Shown here piece by piece: positions 55,821 through 64,000 of a DNA stretch of 64,000 nt. The DNA comes from Sphingobium sp. 15-1. Its GTDB lineage: Bacteria > Pseudomonadota > Alphaproteobacteria > Sphingomonadales > Sphingomonadaceae. How positions within the stretch are numbered: the stretch's first letter is position 1; every line of letters begins with the position of its first letter. The stretch is from NCBI RefSeq assembly GCF_013375535.1, contig NZ_JABXJG010000002.1:1116001-1180000 (forward strand), read 5' to 3'. The notes under the pieces are model-generated. The model had not been told where the DNA came from. It ran no database searches and saw only the letters and a program-made list of their open reading frames with translations. Made by a program: the position numbers and the translations under genes.

Positions 55821-58800
55821 ATGCTCGCCATCATCGTCCGCCAGAGCGTGCGCCATCCCTGGGCGGTGCTGACTGCCGCCTTGCTGCTCCTGCTGATCGG
55901 GGGGCTTGCGTTACGCGCCGCGCCCTATGACGTCTTCCCCGATTTCGTGCCGCCGCAGGCCACGATCCAGACCGAAGCGCCCGGCTATGTGCCCGAACAG
56001 GTCGAGGCGCTGGTCACCCGTCCGCTCGAAACCGTCGTCAACGGCGCCAATGGCGTGGAATCGGTGCGGTCGGAATCGATCCAGGGCTTGTCGGTCATTA
56101 CCGTCACCTTCAAGGAAGGATCAGACCCCTATCGCGCGCGGCAGGTGGTGGCCGAAGCACTGGGCGATGCCGCCGCGCGCCTGCCCACAGGCGTGGGAAC
56201 GCCGCAACTGACGCCGCTCACCTCCTCGACCATGGACCTGCTGAAGATCGGCTTCACTTCGCGGCGGATCAGCCCGCTGGCGCTGCGCGATCTGGTGCAA
56301 TGGACGGTGCGTCCGCGCCTGCTGGCCGTGCCGGGCGTTGCGCGCGCCAATGTCTTTGGCGGGGCGCAGCGGCGCATCGAAATCCGCGTCCGTCCCGCCG
56401 ACCTGATCGCCCGCAACCTGTCCATCAACGACCTGTCGAGTGCCATTCAGGCGAGCGCGGCTGTGCGCGGCGGCGGCTTTGCCGACACGCCCAATCAGCG
56501 CATATTGGTACAACCCGACAATGGCGCGGTGACGGCGCAAAGCCTTGCCCAATCGGTGCTGACGCCGATTAACGGCGGATCGCTGCGGCTGGGTGACGTC
56601 GCTGATGTGGTCGATGCGCCCGCGCCGCAATTTGGCGATGCGCTCATCATGGGGAAGCCGGGCGTGCTGCTCGCCCTGTCGAGCCAATATGGCGCCAATA
56701 CACTCGACACCACGCTGGCGGTCGAGAAGGCGTTACAGGACATGCGACCGGCGCTCGCGGCGCAGGGGGTGACGCTCTATCCCGCGCTCCACCGCCCCGG
56801 CAATTTCATCGAGACGGCGCTGGCGGGCATTCGCCATGACCTGTTGATCGGCGGGCTGCTGATCGGTTTCGTGCTGATCGCCTTCATGCGCAGCCTGCGC
56901 GTGGCGCTGATCGCTTTCCTGTCGATCCCGCTGTCGCTGCTGGCGGCGATATTGGTGCTCGATCATTTCGGCCAGACGATCAACACGATGACGCTGGGCG
57001 GTCTGGCCGTGGCGCTGGGCGTGGTGATCGACGACGCCATTGTCGACATAGAGAATATCGCCCGCCGCCTGCGCCTCGCCCCGCCGGACATGCCGCGATC
57101 CGCCGTGGTGGAGGCCGCATCGGTCGAGGTGCGCGCGCCGGTGGTCTATGCAACTTATGTGCTGCTGCTGACCATGGCGCCGATCCTGATGCTGACCGGC
57201 CTGCATGGCGCCTTCTTCCGCCCGCTGGCGCTGGCCTTCGCGCTGGCCGTGACGGCGTCGCTGCTGGTGGCGGTCAGCGTGACGCCCGCGTTGGCCTATC
57301 TGCTGCTGCGCAATGTGGCGCACCGCGACGAGCCTCGCTTCATCACCCGCATCAAGGCGGGTCACGAACGGCTCGTGCGCCGCCTCTGCGCCCATCCGCG
57401 TCCGATTGCGCTCGTCGCCGCCCTGACCGGGATCGTCGGTAGCCTGCTGTTCCTGTCGCTGGGCAATGAACTGCTCCCCGCCTTTCGCGAGCGGCATTAT
57501 GTGTTGCAGGTGATCGGCCCTACCGGCGCGTCGATGGACTGGATGCGCCGGACCGGCGCGCGCATCTCGCATGACCTGCTCGCCTTGCCGCAGGTCGCGA
57601 CGGTCGAGCAGCAAATGGGCCGCGCCGAAGCGGGCGAGGACACATTCCTCCCCAATCACAGCGAGTTCCATGTCAAGCTGAAGCCCGTCAACGGCGCGGG
57701 CGAGGAAGCGGCGCAGACGGGCATCCGCGCCGTTCTGGCTCGCTATCCCGGCATCCAGACCGAGGTGCTGACCTTCCTGGGCGACCGTATCGGTGAAAGC
57801 CTGTCGGGCGAAACGGCGGCTGTGGCTATCAGCGTCTATGGCGCCGATCTCGACACGCTGGATCGCGTCGCCGCACAGATATCGCGGGTGGTGGGTCAGG
57901 TGCCGGACGCTGCCGATGTGCAGGTGAAGGCGCCTGCCGGAACGCCCGTGCTGCGCGTCCGCCTCGACCATGACCGCATGGCGCTGCACGGTATCACCGC
58001 CACCGACGCCTATGATGCCATAGAGATCGCCTTTCAGGGCCATGTCGTCGCGCAGACCAGCGATGCCAACCGCACCGTGGACATTGCGCTCGCTCTGCCG
58101 CCGTCACTGAGACAGGACCCGGAGGGCATCGGTGACATGCTGGTCCGCGCCGCTGACGGCACCGCGGCGCGCCTTGGCGACATTGCCACGATCCGGGAGG
58201 AGGAAGGCCGCTCCACCATCGCCCATGATGGCGGCCAGCGGCGGCAGGTTGTCACCGTGAACCCGACGCGCTCGGACGTCAGCGGCTTCGTCCGCGCCGC
58301 CAGCGCCCGCATCGCGGCACAGGTTCCTCTGCCGCCGGGCGTTTATGTGGAATTTGCCGGCGCGGCCGAAGGACAGGCAGCGGCTTCGAACCAATTGCTG
58401 CTGAACGTCGCCTTCGCCGCCATCGCCATGGTCGCGCTGCTGTCGCTCGCCTTTGGCGGGGCGCGGCCGGCTGGGCTGATCCTGTCCGGCGCGCCCTTCG
58501 CGCTGGCTGGCGGGGTTGTCGCCGTGCTGCTGACCGGCGGCACCCTGTCGCTAGGGGCGCTGGTGGGCTTTGTCACCCTGTTCGGCATTGCCGCGCGCAA
58601 CGCCATATTGCTGCTGTCCCACACCGACCATCTGGTCCAGACGGAAGGCGCGCCCTGGTCGCTCGACACCGTGCTGCGGGCCACAAGGGAGCGGGTCACG
58701 CCGATCCTGATGACCGCGCTTGTCACCGCCCTTGGCCTTGCGCCGCTTGCGATCGATTCGGGCCAAGCCGGTCGCGAGATTCAGGGACCGATGGCAGTGG

Positions 58801-58889
58801 TGATCCTGGGCGGCCTGATCAGTTCGACCGTGATGAGCCTGCTGCTGCTGCCGGTCCTCATCCTGCGCTGGCGGCACGCTCAAAGATGA
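55821..58889 (+). CDS. RND efflux pump, heavy-metal (CusA/CzcA-like) type
   Basis: The protein has 1,022 residues from ATG 55821; an in-frame start at 55755 lies in the adaptor gene. Twelve helices and two large periplasmic loops are visible. Features of the HME-RND group include 'YDVFPDFVPPQATIQTEAPGY', 'VESVRSESIQGLSVITVTFKEG' and, in helix 4, 'ALGVVIDDAIVDIENIARRL' with the proton-relay acidic residues. The C-terminal half has 'FVTLFGIAARNAILLLSHTDHL'. It should export a metal ion or small solute from periplasm or cytoplasm by proton antiport. The methionine ladder of CusA is not obvious, so the substrate may not be Cu/Ag. It overlaps tail-to-tail with the next gene. Confidence 0.9.
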   Translation: MLAIIVRQSVRHPWAVLTAALLLLLIGGLALRAAPYDVFPDFVPPQATIQTEAPGYVPEQVEALVTRPLETVVNGANGVESVRSESIQGLSVITVTFKEGSDPYRARQVVAEALGDAAARLPTGVGTPQLTPLTSSTMDLLKIGFTSRRISPLALRDLVQWTVRPRLLAVPGVARANVFGGAQRRIEIRVRPADLIARNLSINDLSSAIQASAAVRGGGFADTPNQRILVQPDNGAVTAQSLAQSVLTPINGGSLRLGDVADVVDAPAPQFGDALIMGKPGVLLALSSQYGANTLDTTLAVEKALQDMRPALAAQGVTLYPALHRPGNFIETALAGIRHDLLIGGLLIGFVLIAFMRSLRVALIAFLSIPLSLLAAILVLDHFGQTINTMTLGGLAVALGVVIDDAIVDIENIARRLRLAPPDMPRSAVVEAASVEVRAPVVYATYVLLLTMAPILMLTGLHGAFFRPLALAFALAVTASLLVAVSVTPALAYLLLRNVAHRDEPRFITRIKAGHERLVRRLCAHPRPIALVAALTGIVGSLLFLSLGNELLPAFRERHYVLQVIGPTGASMDWMRRTGARISHDLLALPQVATVEQQMGRAEAGEDTFLPNHSEFHVKLKPVNGAGEEAAQTGIRAVLARYPGIQTEVLTFLGDRIGESLSGETAAVAISVYGADLDTLDRVAAQISRVVGQVPDAADVQVKAPAGTPVLRVRLDHDRMALHGITATDAYDAIEIAFQGHVVAQTSDANRTVDIALALPPSLRQDPEGIGDMLVRAADGTAARLGDIATIREEEGRSTIAHDGGQRRQVVTVNPTRSDVSGFVRAASARIAAQVPLPPGVYVEFAGAAEGQAAASNQLLLNVAFAAIAMVALLSLAFGGARPAGLILSGAPFALAGGVVAVLLTGGTLSLGALVGFVTLFGIAARNAILLLSHTDHLVQTEGAPWSLDTVLRATRERVTPILMTALVTALGLAPLAIDSGQAGREIQGPMAVVILGGLISSTVMSLLLLPVLILRWRHAQR

Positions 58890-59665
58890 AGGGTGAAGCT
58901 CAACATGGCGCGGGCATCGGTGCGGATATCGCCATCCGCGGCCAGTCCCAGATCGCTCATCGGGCGCTGGAGGGAGGCCAGCGAAAAACGCCAATTACCT
59001 TGCCCGCTTTCCGTGCCTGAGCCCAGGGCGAAGGACAATTCCGGCCCACGCCCGGTCGCGGGCGCACCACCAAGAGCCTCAGCCATCCGCGTCAAATCAT
59101 CCTGGTGCCTTGACCGCGCGACGGATATATAATCCAGCATCAGCCGGGCGTTCCCGCCGAACGAAAAGCCGCCGCCCAGCCGGGCCATCCCGGTTGCCAG
59201 CCGGTGCGGCGTCACCTCCAGAACCGACAATCTTCGGGCCATGCGCGCATATTCCGCGTCCAGGACGAAATCGACGCCGGACAGGAGAGACAAGGACGCG
59301 CTGGCACCGACGAATTTGAGTGTCCAGCGATCCACGGCATAGGGCATATCATAACGCTGAGCGAAATTGGCCGCCCTGCCTGCCGTCAGCGCCAGTTCCA
59401 CAGGTCCGATGCCTAGCGTCTTTGAACGGACTTTCCTGTTTGCAAGGTCGAAGCGATCTTCGGCTCTCAGGCCGTTGCCCAGGGTCAATCCCGGCGGACG
59501 TTTCGATGCTGGCAAATCCTTGTCTGCAAGACGGGTCTCCAGTTGGGCCATCAGCACATTGTCCGCTCGCGGCACCAGGTCCGTTCCCGCCACAGCGGAA
59601 ACCGGCCATGTCAGACCGAACCATCCAAGAGCAACCGCCGATAGAAAGGGTGCATGTCCCGACAT
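58880..59665 (-). CDS. Secreted protein of unknown function, possible small beta-barrel
   Basis: The protein has 261 residues from ATG 59665; longer in-frame starts exist, but this one yields a clean signal peptide ('FLSAVALGWFGLTWPVSAVAG'). The mature protein alternates short polar and apolar strands ('LKFVGASASLSLLSGVDFVLDAEYA', 'RLGGGFSFGGNARLMLDYISVAR') and ends 'DARAMLSFTLHL', which suggests an outer-membrane barrel. No family is recognised. It is convergent with the RND gene, sharing 10 bp at the ends, and divergent from the SulP gene. Confidence 0.65.
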   Translation of the reverse strand: MSGHAPFLSAVALGWFGLTWPVSAVAGTDLVPRADNVLMAQLETRLADKDLPASKRPPGLTLGNGLRAEDRFDLANRKVRSKTLGIGPVELALTAGRAANFAQRYDMPYAVDRWTLKFVGASASLSLLSGVDFVLDAEYARMARRLSVLEVTPHRLATGMARLGGGFSFGGNARLMLDYISVARSRHQDDLTRMAEALGGAPATGRGPELSFALGSGTESGQGNWRFSLASLQRPMSDLGLAADGDIRTDARAMLSFTLHL

Positions 59666-59828
59666 CTGTCCAGCCTCCCCACTCATGAAGAAGACGGCGC
59701 GGAAGCGGCCAGCCTCAGTTGGCACGCAGAAATCGGTTCTGGCTTTAACAGGCTCTTGCCGTCCGGCGCGTTGCTTGCGAAACATGGCTCCACGCCCTTG
59801 GGACGGGCTTTGCAGAGGATGTCCAACC

Positions 59829-61448
59829 ATGCAGGGGCGCGATGTCATCGCCGGGCTTTCGATTGCGGGCCTGATGCTGCCCGAAGCGATCGCCTATGCG
59901 GGCATAGCGGGCCTGCCGCCGCAGCGCGCCATATTGGCGGCCATCGCCGGTGCCTGTGCCTATCTGATCCTTGGCCGCAGCCGCTTTGCCATCATTTCCC
60001 CTACCTCTTCCTCGGCTGCGATACTGGCCGCGGCACTCGCCGCCCTTCCCATGCAGGCAGGCGCCAGCAGCGCTGCCGCAACGCTGATCGTCGCCATCGC
60101 CGGCATGATCTTCTGCGTCATGGCGGCGGCGCGGCTGGGCGGGCTGGCCAGTTTCATATCGCGTCCCGTCCTGCGTGGCTTCGCCTTTGGCCTGGCGATC
60201 ACGATCATCATCAAGCAATTGCCGATCATCGTCGGCCTTCCACTGCATCGACCGGCCATCGGCACACTGCTGCTGGCCCTGCTCGACAATATGGGTGGCT
60301 GGCACATGGCGAGCATCGCCACCGCCCTTGCCGCCCTGGCAGCACTGCTGGTGCTGAAGCGGGTGCCGTCCCTGCCGGGCGCTCTCCTGGTCCTGGCGGG
60401 CGGGATCGGCGCGTCGGTGCTGTTCGACCTGCCAGGCCGGGGGGTGGCCAGCGTCGGGACGATCGACCTGATCCCCCGCTGGGAAGGGATCACTCTGCCG
60501 GACTGGCAACACTTGTCCCGGCTTGTCCAGCTGGCGGCCCCGATCGTCCTCATCCTCCTTGCCGAAAGCTGGGGTACGATGCGCAGCCTGGCGCTGCGCC
60601 ATGGCGACCGGGTGGACCCCAATCGGGAAATGGCGGCGTTGGGCGTTGCCAATCTCGCCGCCGCCATGGTGCAAGGCATGCCGGTCGGCGCGGGCTTTTC
60701 CGCCGGATCGGCCGCGGAGGCAGCAGGCGTGCGCAGCCGCTGGACTGGGCTGGTGGCGGCAGGCGCGCTCGGGGCCTTGGTGATCTTCGCCATGCCGCTG
60801 GTCGCCCGGCTGCCGCAACCGGTGCTGGCGGCGGTGGTCATCGCGGCACTGCTCCATGCGCTCAACCCCGGCCCACTGCTGCGGCTCTGGCGCATCCGCC
60901 GGGATAGTCTGACGGCCTTTGGAGCGGCGGCTGGTGTGCTGATACTGGGCGTGCTGGACGGCATGCTCTTTGCCATAGCCCTGTCGCTCGCACTGCTGAT
61001 CCAGCGCCTGGCGGCGCCGCAGCTCAGCCAACTCGGCCAGTTGGGGTCGGGGCATGACTATGTCGATCTGCTGCGCCACCCCGATGCGGTCAGCCCGGAT
61101 GGGATGATGATCCTGCGCCCCGCCGAGCCGCTGTTCTTCGCCAATGCCGAGCGGGTATTGGGGCGTGTCGCGGACCTGCTGCGCGCGGAGCCCGACAGGC
61201 GCATGCTGATCCTCAGCCTGGAGGAAAGCTTCGACATCGACAGCACCGCGCTGGATGCCCTGACCGAATTCGACGCCATGATGCGGGCGAGCGGCATCAC
61301 CGTGCAACTGGCGCGGGTACGTGACCATGTCCGCGACCTGATGCGCGCCGCGGGCACCACCGATCTGATCGCGCGCAGCAGCTATAGTGTGGACGATGCC
61401 GTGCAAGCACTGAAACGGGAAAAAGATGATGCCGCATGTCAGCCCTGA
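59829..61448 (+). CDS. SulP/SLC26 anion transporter with STAS domain
   Basis: The protein has 539 residues using ATG 59829, which opens with 'RDVIAGLSIAGLMLPEAIAYA', the SulP signature of helix 1. Longer in-frame starts are antisense to the secreted-protein gene. About ten to twelve helices are followed by a STAS domain (about residues 425-530: 'PDGMMILRPAEPLFFANAERV', 'LILSLEESFDIDSTALDAL'). The conserved serine region of the STAS is 'FDIDSTALDAL'. It probably moves sulfate, bicarbonate or another oxyanion across the inner membrane. Its 3' end overlaps the ParB-like gene by 23 bp. Confidence 0.9.
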   Translation: MQGRDVIAGLSIAGLMLPEAIAYAGIAGLPPQRAILAAIAGACAYLILGRSRFAIISPTSSSAAILAAALAALPMQAGASSAAATLIVAIAGMIFCVMAAARLGGLASFISRPVLRGFAFGLAITIIIKQLPIIVGLPLHRPAIGTLLLALLDNMGGWHMASIATALAALAALLVLKRVPSLPGALLVLAGGIGASVLFDLPGRGVASVGTIDLIPRWEGITLPDWQHLSRLVQLAAPIVLILLAESWGTMRSLALRHGDRVDPNREMAALGVANLAAAMVQGMPVGAGFSAGSAAEAAGVRSRWTGLVAAGALGALVIFAMPLVARLPQPVLAAVVIAALLHALNPGPLLRLWRIRRDSLTAFGAAAGVLILGVLDGMLFAIALSLALLIQRLAAPQLSQLGQLGSGHDYVDLLRHPDAVSPDGMMILRPAEPLFFANAERVLGRVADLLRAEPDRRMLILSLEESFDIDSTALDALTEFDAMMRASGITVQLARVRDHVRDLMRAAGTTDLIARSSYSVDDAVQALKREKDDAACQP

Positions 61449-62049
61449 ACCCCTGTTGCATTCGGTCGAACTGGCCGCACTGCGCCCCACGCAGATGACG
61501 GTCGGTCTGATCGAGGTGGCCCGCAAACGGCATGAATGGAGCATCCGCGCGGATCGCGACCGGCCTGATTTCCTCGGACGCCATATGATCCCCGTCGTGA
61601 TCGGCCCCAAGGGCAAGCGTTGGATGGTCGATCACCACCACCTTGCCCGCGCCCTTCATGAAGAGGGGGTCGTCCATATCCTGGTCAGCGTGTTGGCCGA
61701 CCTTGGCCATCTCAACAGGGCGGCCTTCCTCACCTATATGGACAATCGCAACTGGCTGCATCCCTTTGACGAAAAGGGACTGCGGCACGACTATGAAGCG
61801 CTGCCCAAACATATCGGCAGGCTTGCCGACGATCCCTATCGATCCCTGGCCGGAGCACTACGAAGGGCAGGGGGCTATGCAAAAGCCGACATTCTCTATG
61901 CCGAATTTCTCTGGGCCAATTTCCTTCGTCAAAGGATCAAGCTTGCCCGCCTGCGTGATGATTTCGATGCCTGCCTGCGCAAAGCGCTCGCTTTGGCGCG
62001 ATCCAGGGAAGCAGCGCATCTCCCCGGCTGGGCGGGGTGCACCGAATAA
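61426..62049 (+). CDS. ParB-like (ParBc_2) domain protein
   Basis: The protein has 207 residues; the start is one of two adjacent ATGs. 'LAALRPTQMTVGLIEVARKRHEW', 'DFLGRHMIPVVIGPKGKRWMVDHHHLARAL' and 'RDPYR'-like 'DDPYRSLAGALRRAGGY' match the ParB/Srx-like family that includes chromosome-unlinked ParBc_2 proteins. The D-H-H-H cluster resembles the ParB CTPase/nuclease-type box. There is no parA, no parS-like repeat and no helix-turn-helix, so this is not a partition gene. It is translationally coupled to SulP. The function is unknown. Confidence 0.8.
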   Translation: MMPHVSPEPLLHSVELAALRPTQMTVGLIEVARKRHEWSIRADRDRPDFLGRHMIPVVIGPKGKRWMVDHHHLARALHEEGVVHILVSVLADLGHLNRAAFLTYMDNRNWLHPFDEKGLRHDYEALPKHIGRLADDPYRSLAGALRRAGGYAKADILYAEFLWANFLRQRIKLARLRDDFDACLRKALALARSREAAHLPGWAGCTE

Positions 62050-62678
62050 GGATTTCCGGAAGACTGATGGCGCGTATACGCCATTCGGGAGCAGCGGTTT
62101 TGCCGAGATGCTTGCTCCAATCCGCACAAGTCGGAATACCCCAGCTTCGGCATCTCATGCCTATTGGCACGTCGTTCCGCGAAACGCAGCTTCCGGCATC
62201 GACAACCTCACCGCCGAGTAACGGGAATGGGCGCGCAGCAGCCGATTCCGCTGCCGACCCTTTGCTGTCATTCAGCGATTCAATTCACTTCTCCAGTAGC
62301 GGACCTTGCTTCCGGCTATAGGAAGGTCATGAGCAGGGGGCTTGGATGCGACATCGCCAGCAGGACAGACATGACGATCTCGTTGATCCCAGTAATCCGT
62401 GGCCTGAATTGGCATTGTTCGCGCTTCTGTCAGCTTTGGCCTTGAGCGGGCCAGTTATCAAAGCGGTTTGCTGGCTTTTTAGCCTCGTTTCCTGACGAGC
62501 AGGTGGTCTCCATTCCGGGCGTCCTCTCCATGGGTACCGCTGCGCTAGCAACGCGCGTCCCATAATTTAGAGTCCTCCATCGGGAGAAACCCCTCCGACT
62601 TCAGATCCCATGATGAGTGGATAGCAGCCGACACTGTGGCAAGGTGAGGTTGCTAAAAGACTTACCCTGGAGATCAAC
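62050..62678. other. Spacer between ParB-like gene and IS110 transposase
   Basis: This is 629 bp of mixed composition. It holds the small ORF described at 62346. The last ~100 bp probably contain the left end of the IS element. I found no other gene. Confidence 0.45.
62346..62495 (+). CDS. Small membrane-protein ORF (49 aa)
   Basis: ATG 62346 has AGGGGG at 62335-62340. The 49 codons encode a charged N-terminus ('RHRQQDRHDDLVDPSNPW'), then one hydrophobic helix ('ELALFALLSALALSGPVI') and a short tail ending 'LFSLVS'. The layout (charged, proline break, one helix) is protein-like, but codon choice is less GC-rich than in neighbours and nothing is recognised. It may be real or chance. Confidence 0.35.
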   Translation: MRHRQQDRHDDLVDPSNPWPELALFALLSALALSGPVIKAVCWLFSLVS

Positions 62679-64000
62679 ATGCCTGCTATGACATTGATCC
62701 GAGCCGAGTTGCCTGCCGCTATCCGTGTCGATCTTGGCGCAATTTTTGTCTCGTTGGAACTGAGTAAATCGACCTGGCTGGTGACGGTATTGGCGCCTGG
62801 TAGCGAAAAGATGTCGCGCTACACCGTTGTCGGTGGAGATCTGGCTGGTTTGTTTGGTTGCTTTGACGAACTGCGCCGGAAAGCACAGATGCGAACGGGC
62901 CAGCTCTATCCCCTGGTGGTGATCCAGGAGGCGGGTTTCGATGGGTTCTGGATCGATCGGGCGCTCAAGCGGGAAGAATGGATCGACAGCCATGTGGTCG
63001 ACGCAGCTTCGATCGCGGTATCACGCCGAAACCGGCGCGCCAAAACGGATCGTCTCGACGGAGAGGTATTGGTGCGCACGCTCATGGCCTACAAACGTGG
63101 CGAACCGCGCGCGTGCTCGATGGTACGGGTGCCTTCTGTTGAGGACGAGGATCGGCGACGGATCTGCCGCGAACGCAAAGCGCTTGTCGCCGAGAGGGTG
63201 CTCCACGTTAATCGCATCAAAGGCTTGCTCTTCAGCCAAGGCATCCGCGATTATGAGTTGCTTCGGCGCGACCGTCGTTCCCAACTGGAGACCTTGCGAA
63301 CCGGCGATGGCCGCCCGCTTCCGGGTCATCTCAAGGCCCAAATCTCCCGCGAAATTGATCGTCTCGAATTGCTGCTGGATCAAATCAAGGCGGTGGAAGC
63401 CAAGCGTGATGCCTTGATGAAGGAGGATGTCGCTAATCTTTCCTCGCCGGCAGTGTTGTTAAAGCAGCTCAAGGGGATCGGCCCGGAATTTGCCTCCGTG
63501 CTCGCCCACGAAGGCTTGTGTCGCCATTTTGACAACCGGCGACAACTGGCCGCATATGCTGGGCTGGCCGCCTCGCCATGGCGGAGCGGAAAGATCAATC
63601 GAGAACAGGGGATCTCCAAATCTGGTAACCCGCGCTTGCGTACAACGATGATCCAGCTTGCATGGTTGTGGATCCGCCACCAGCCGGTCTCGGCTCTGGC
63701 GCTCTGGTTTAAAGAGCGCGTTGCCCAGAGCAGTGGCACCGGCAAGAAGGTCGCGATTGTTGCGCTCGCCCGCAAGCTGCTAGTCGCCCTTTGGAAATTT
63801 GTGACCAGTGGCGTCGTCATCGAGGGTGCCGTGATGAGTCCGGCTTGATGCAATCCTTCGTTTCGAGTTTTACTTATCCTTCAGGGCCTGATCAGTCCTG
63901 ACGGATCCAGGTGGGCGAACCGACATCCGACATGGCTCAAGAACCAAGAGCCGCACTTTAGAATGGTTTCGTTCTCCTGAGTCCTTGCCCGCCGGATGCG
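62580..64000 (+). mobile_element. IS110-family insertion sequence (ends unresolved)
   Basis: The transposase gene 62679-63848 defines the element. IS110-group elements lack classic terminal inverted repeats, and I could not fix either end: the left one probably lies at about 62580-62640, the right one in or just beyond 63850-64000. The start given is approximate and the end is the window edge. Confidence 0.6.
62679..63848 (+). CDS. IS110-family transposase
   Basis: The protein has 389 residues; ATG 62679 follows CTGGAGA. The N-terminal RuvC-like DEDD domain shows 'AIFVSLELSKSTWLV' (E in place of the usual first D), 'VVIQEAGFDGFWIDRAL', 'SRRNRRAKTDRLDGEVLVR' (the D-x-x-D pair) and 'RRICRERKALVAERVLHVNRI'. 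The C-terminal transposase-20 domain has the helix-hairpin-helix 'LLKQLKGIGPEFASVLAHE', 'LAAYAGLAASPWRSG' and 'GISKSGNPRLRTTMIQLAW' with the catalytic-type serine. The frame is intact, so the element may be active. Confidence 0.92.
   Translation: MPAMTLIRAELPAAIRVDLGAIFVSLELSKSTWLVTVLAPGSEKMSRYTVVGGDLAGLFGCFDELRRKAQMRTGQLYPLVVIQEAGFDGFWIDRALKREEWIDSHVVDAASIAVSRRNRRAKTDRLDGEVLVRTLMAYKRGEPRACSMVRVPSVEDEDRRRICRERKALVAERVLHVNRIKGLLFSQGIRDYELLRRDRRSQLETLRTGDGRPLPGHLKAQISREIDRLELLLDQIKAVEAKRDALMKEDVANLSSPAVLLKQLKGIGPEFASVLAHEGLCRHFDNRRQLAAYAGLAASPWRSGKINREQGISKSGNPRLRTTMIQLAWLWIRHQPVSALALWFKERVAQSSGTGKKVAIVALARKLLVALWKFVTSGVVIEGAVMSPA

Noticed and set aside
59745-61616. 623-codon minus-strand frame
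   Set aside because: It is antisense to SulP; Gln/Arg/His-rich shadow with no motif.
61426-62049. ParB-like gene as a plasmid partition or origin marker
   Set aside because: No parA, parS-type repeats or replication gene nearby; the domain is the ParBc_2 type and is coupled to a transporter.

Overview
The window is GC-rich, gene-dense bacterial DNA, most likely from an alphaproteobacterium of the sphingomonad group (Sphingobium/Novosphingobium type). I infer this from the abundance of TonB-dependent receptors, the use of TTG and GTG starts, the many start/stop overlaps, and the types of catabolic and envelope genes present. I saw no rRNA, tRNA or CRISPR array.

Region 1 (1-6100) is a sugar-utilisation locus: a divergent sodium/solute symporter (cut by the window edge), a secreted GH43-like beta-propeller glycosidase, a FadR-type regulator preceded by twin TTATCATATGA boxes, and a Gfo/Idh/MocA sugar dehydrogenase. 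Opposite them lie an MFS transporter and a TonB receptor. The MFS gene is frameshifted, and the receptor is both frameshifted and missing its 5' half. Region 2 (6200-11850) holds housekeeping and accessory genes: an AlaC-like aminotransferase, an SDR, an OmpA-like protein, and an ArsR/SRPBCC pair with a perfect palindrome over the regulator's start. It ends in a deletion scar that joins an IclR fragment to an acyl-CoA dehydrogenase fragment.

Region 3 (11860-22480) is a tightly packed operon for a tryptophan tryptophylquinone (TTQ) amine dehydrogenase, in the order mauB-E-D-A. Two mono-haem cytochromes c, a TonB receptor, an aldehyde dehydrogenase, an acyl-CoA synthetase and a thioesterase-like protein follow. 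Read as a pathway this is amine -> aldehyde -> acid -> acyl-CoA, with electrons going to cytochrome c. No mauG, mauF or amicyanin gene is visible here. Region 4 (22480-28870) starts with a sulfonate-type ABC binding lipoprotein. It then becomes a gene graveyard: truncated acyl-CoA dehydrogenase, AT-rich insert, TonB-receptor and MFS remnants, a full-length but four-times-broken dnaE2, and an imuB tail.

Region 5 (28950-44640) is the most striking part. It is a six-gene same-strand unit with four successive start/stop overlaps, encoding a TpsB outer-membrane transporter, a 2,320-residue TpsA adhesin, an exported TPR-CHAT protease, a CHASE2 adenylate cyclase, a FecR-like periplasmic protein and, after a 60-bp gap, a CpdA-type cyclic-nucleotide phosphodiesterase. 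It looks like a secreted adhesin coupled to its own protease and its own cyclic-AMP signalling module.

Region 6 (45000-47320) has YaiI, GDYXXLXY and DUF2157 proteins. Region 7 (47480-62050) is a two-component system divergent from a TonB receptor, a secreted metallophosphatase and a CusCBA-like RND efflux set, followed by a secreted protein, a SulP transporter and a ParB-like protein. The window ends with an IS110-family element. Several single-base lesions occur, yet very long frames elsewhere are intact, so genuine gene decay is more likely than poor sequence, although one lesion lies in a G-run and should be checked.
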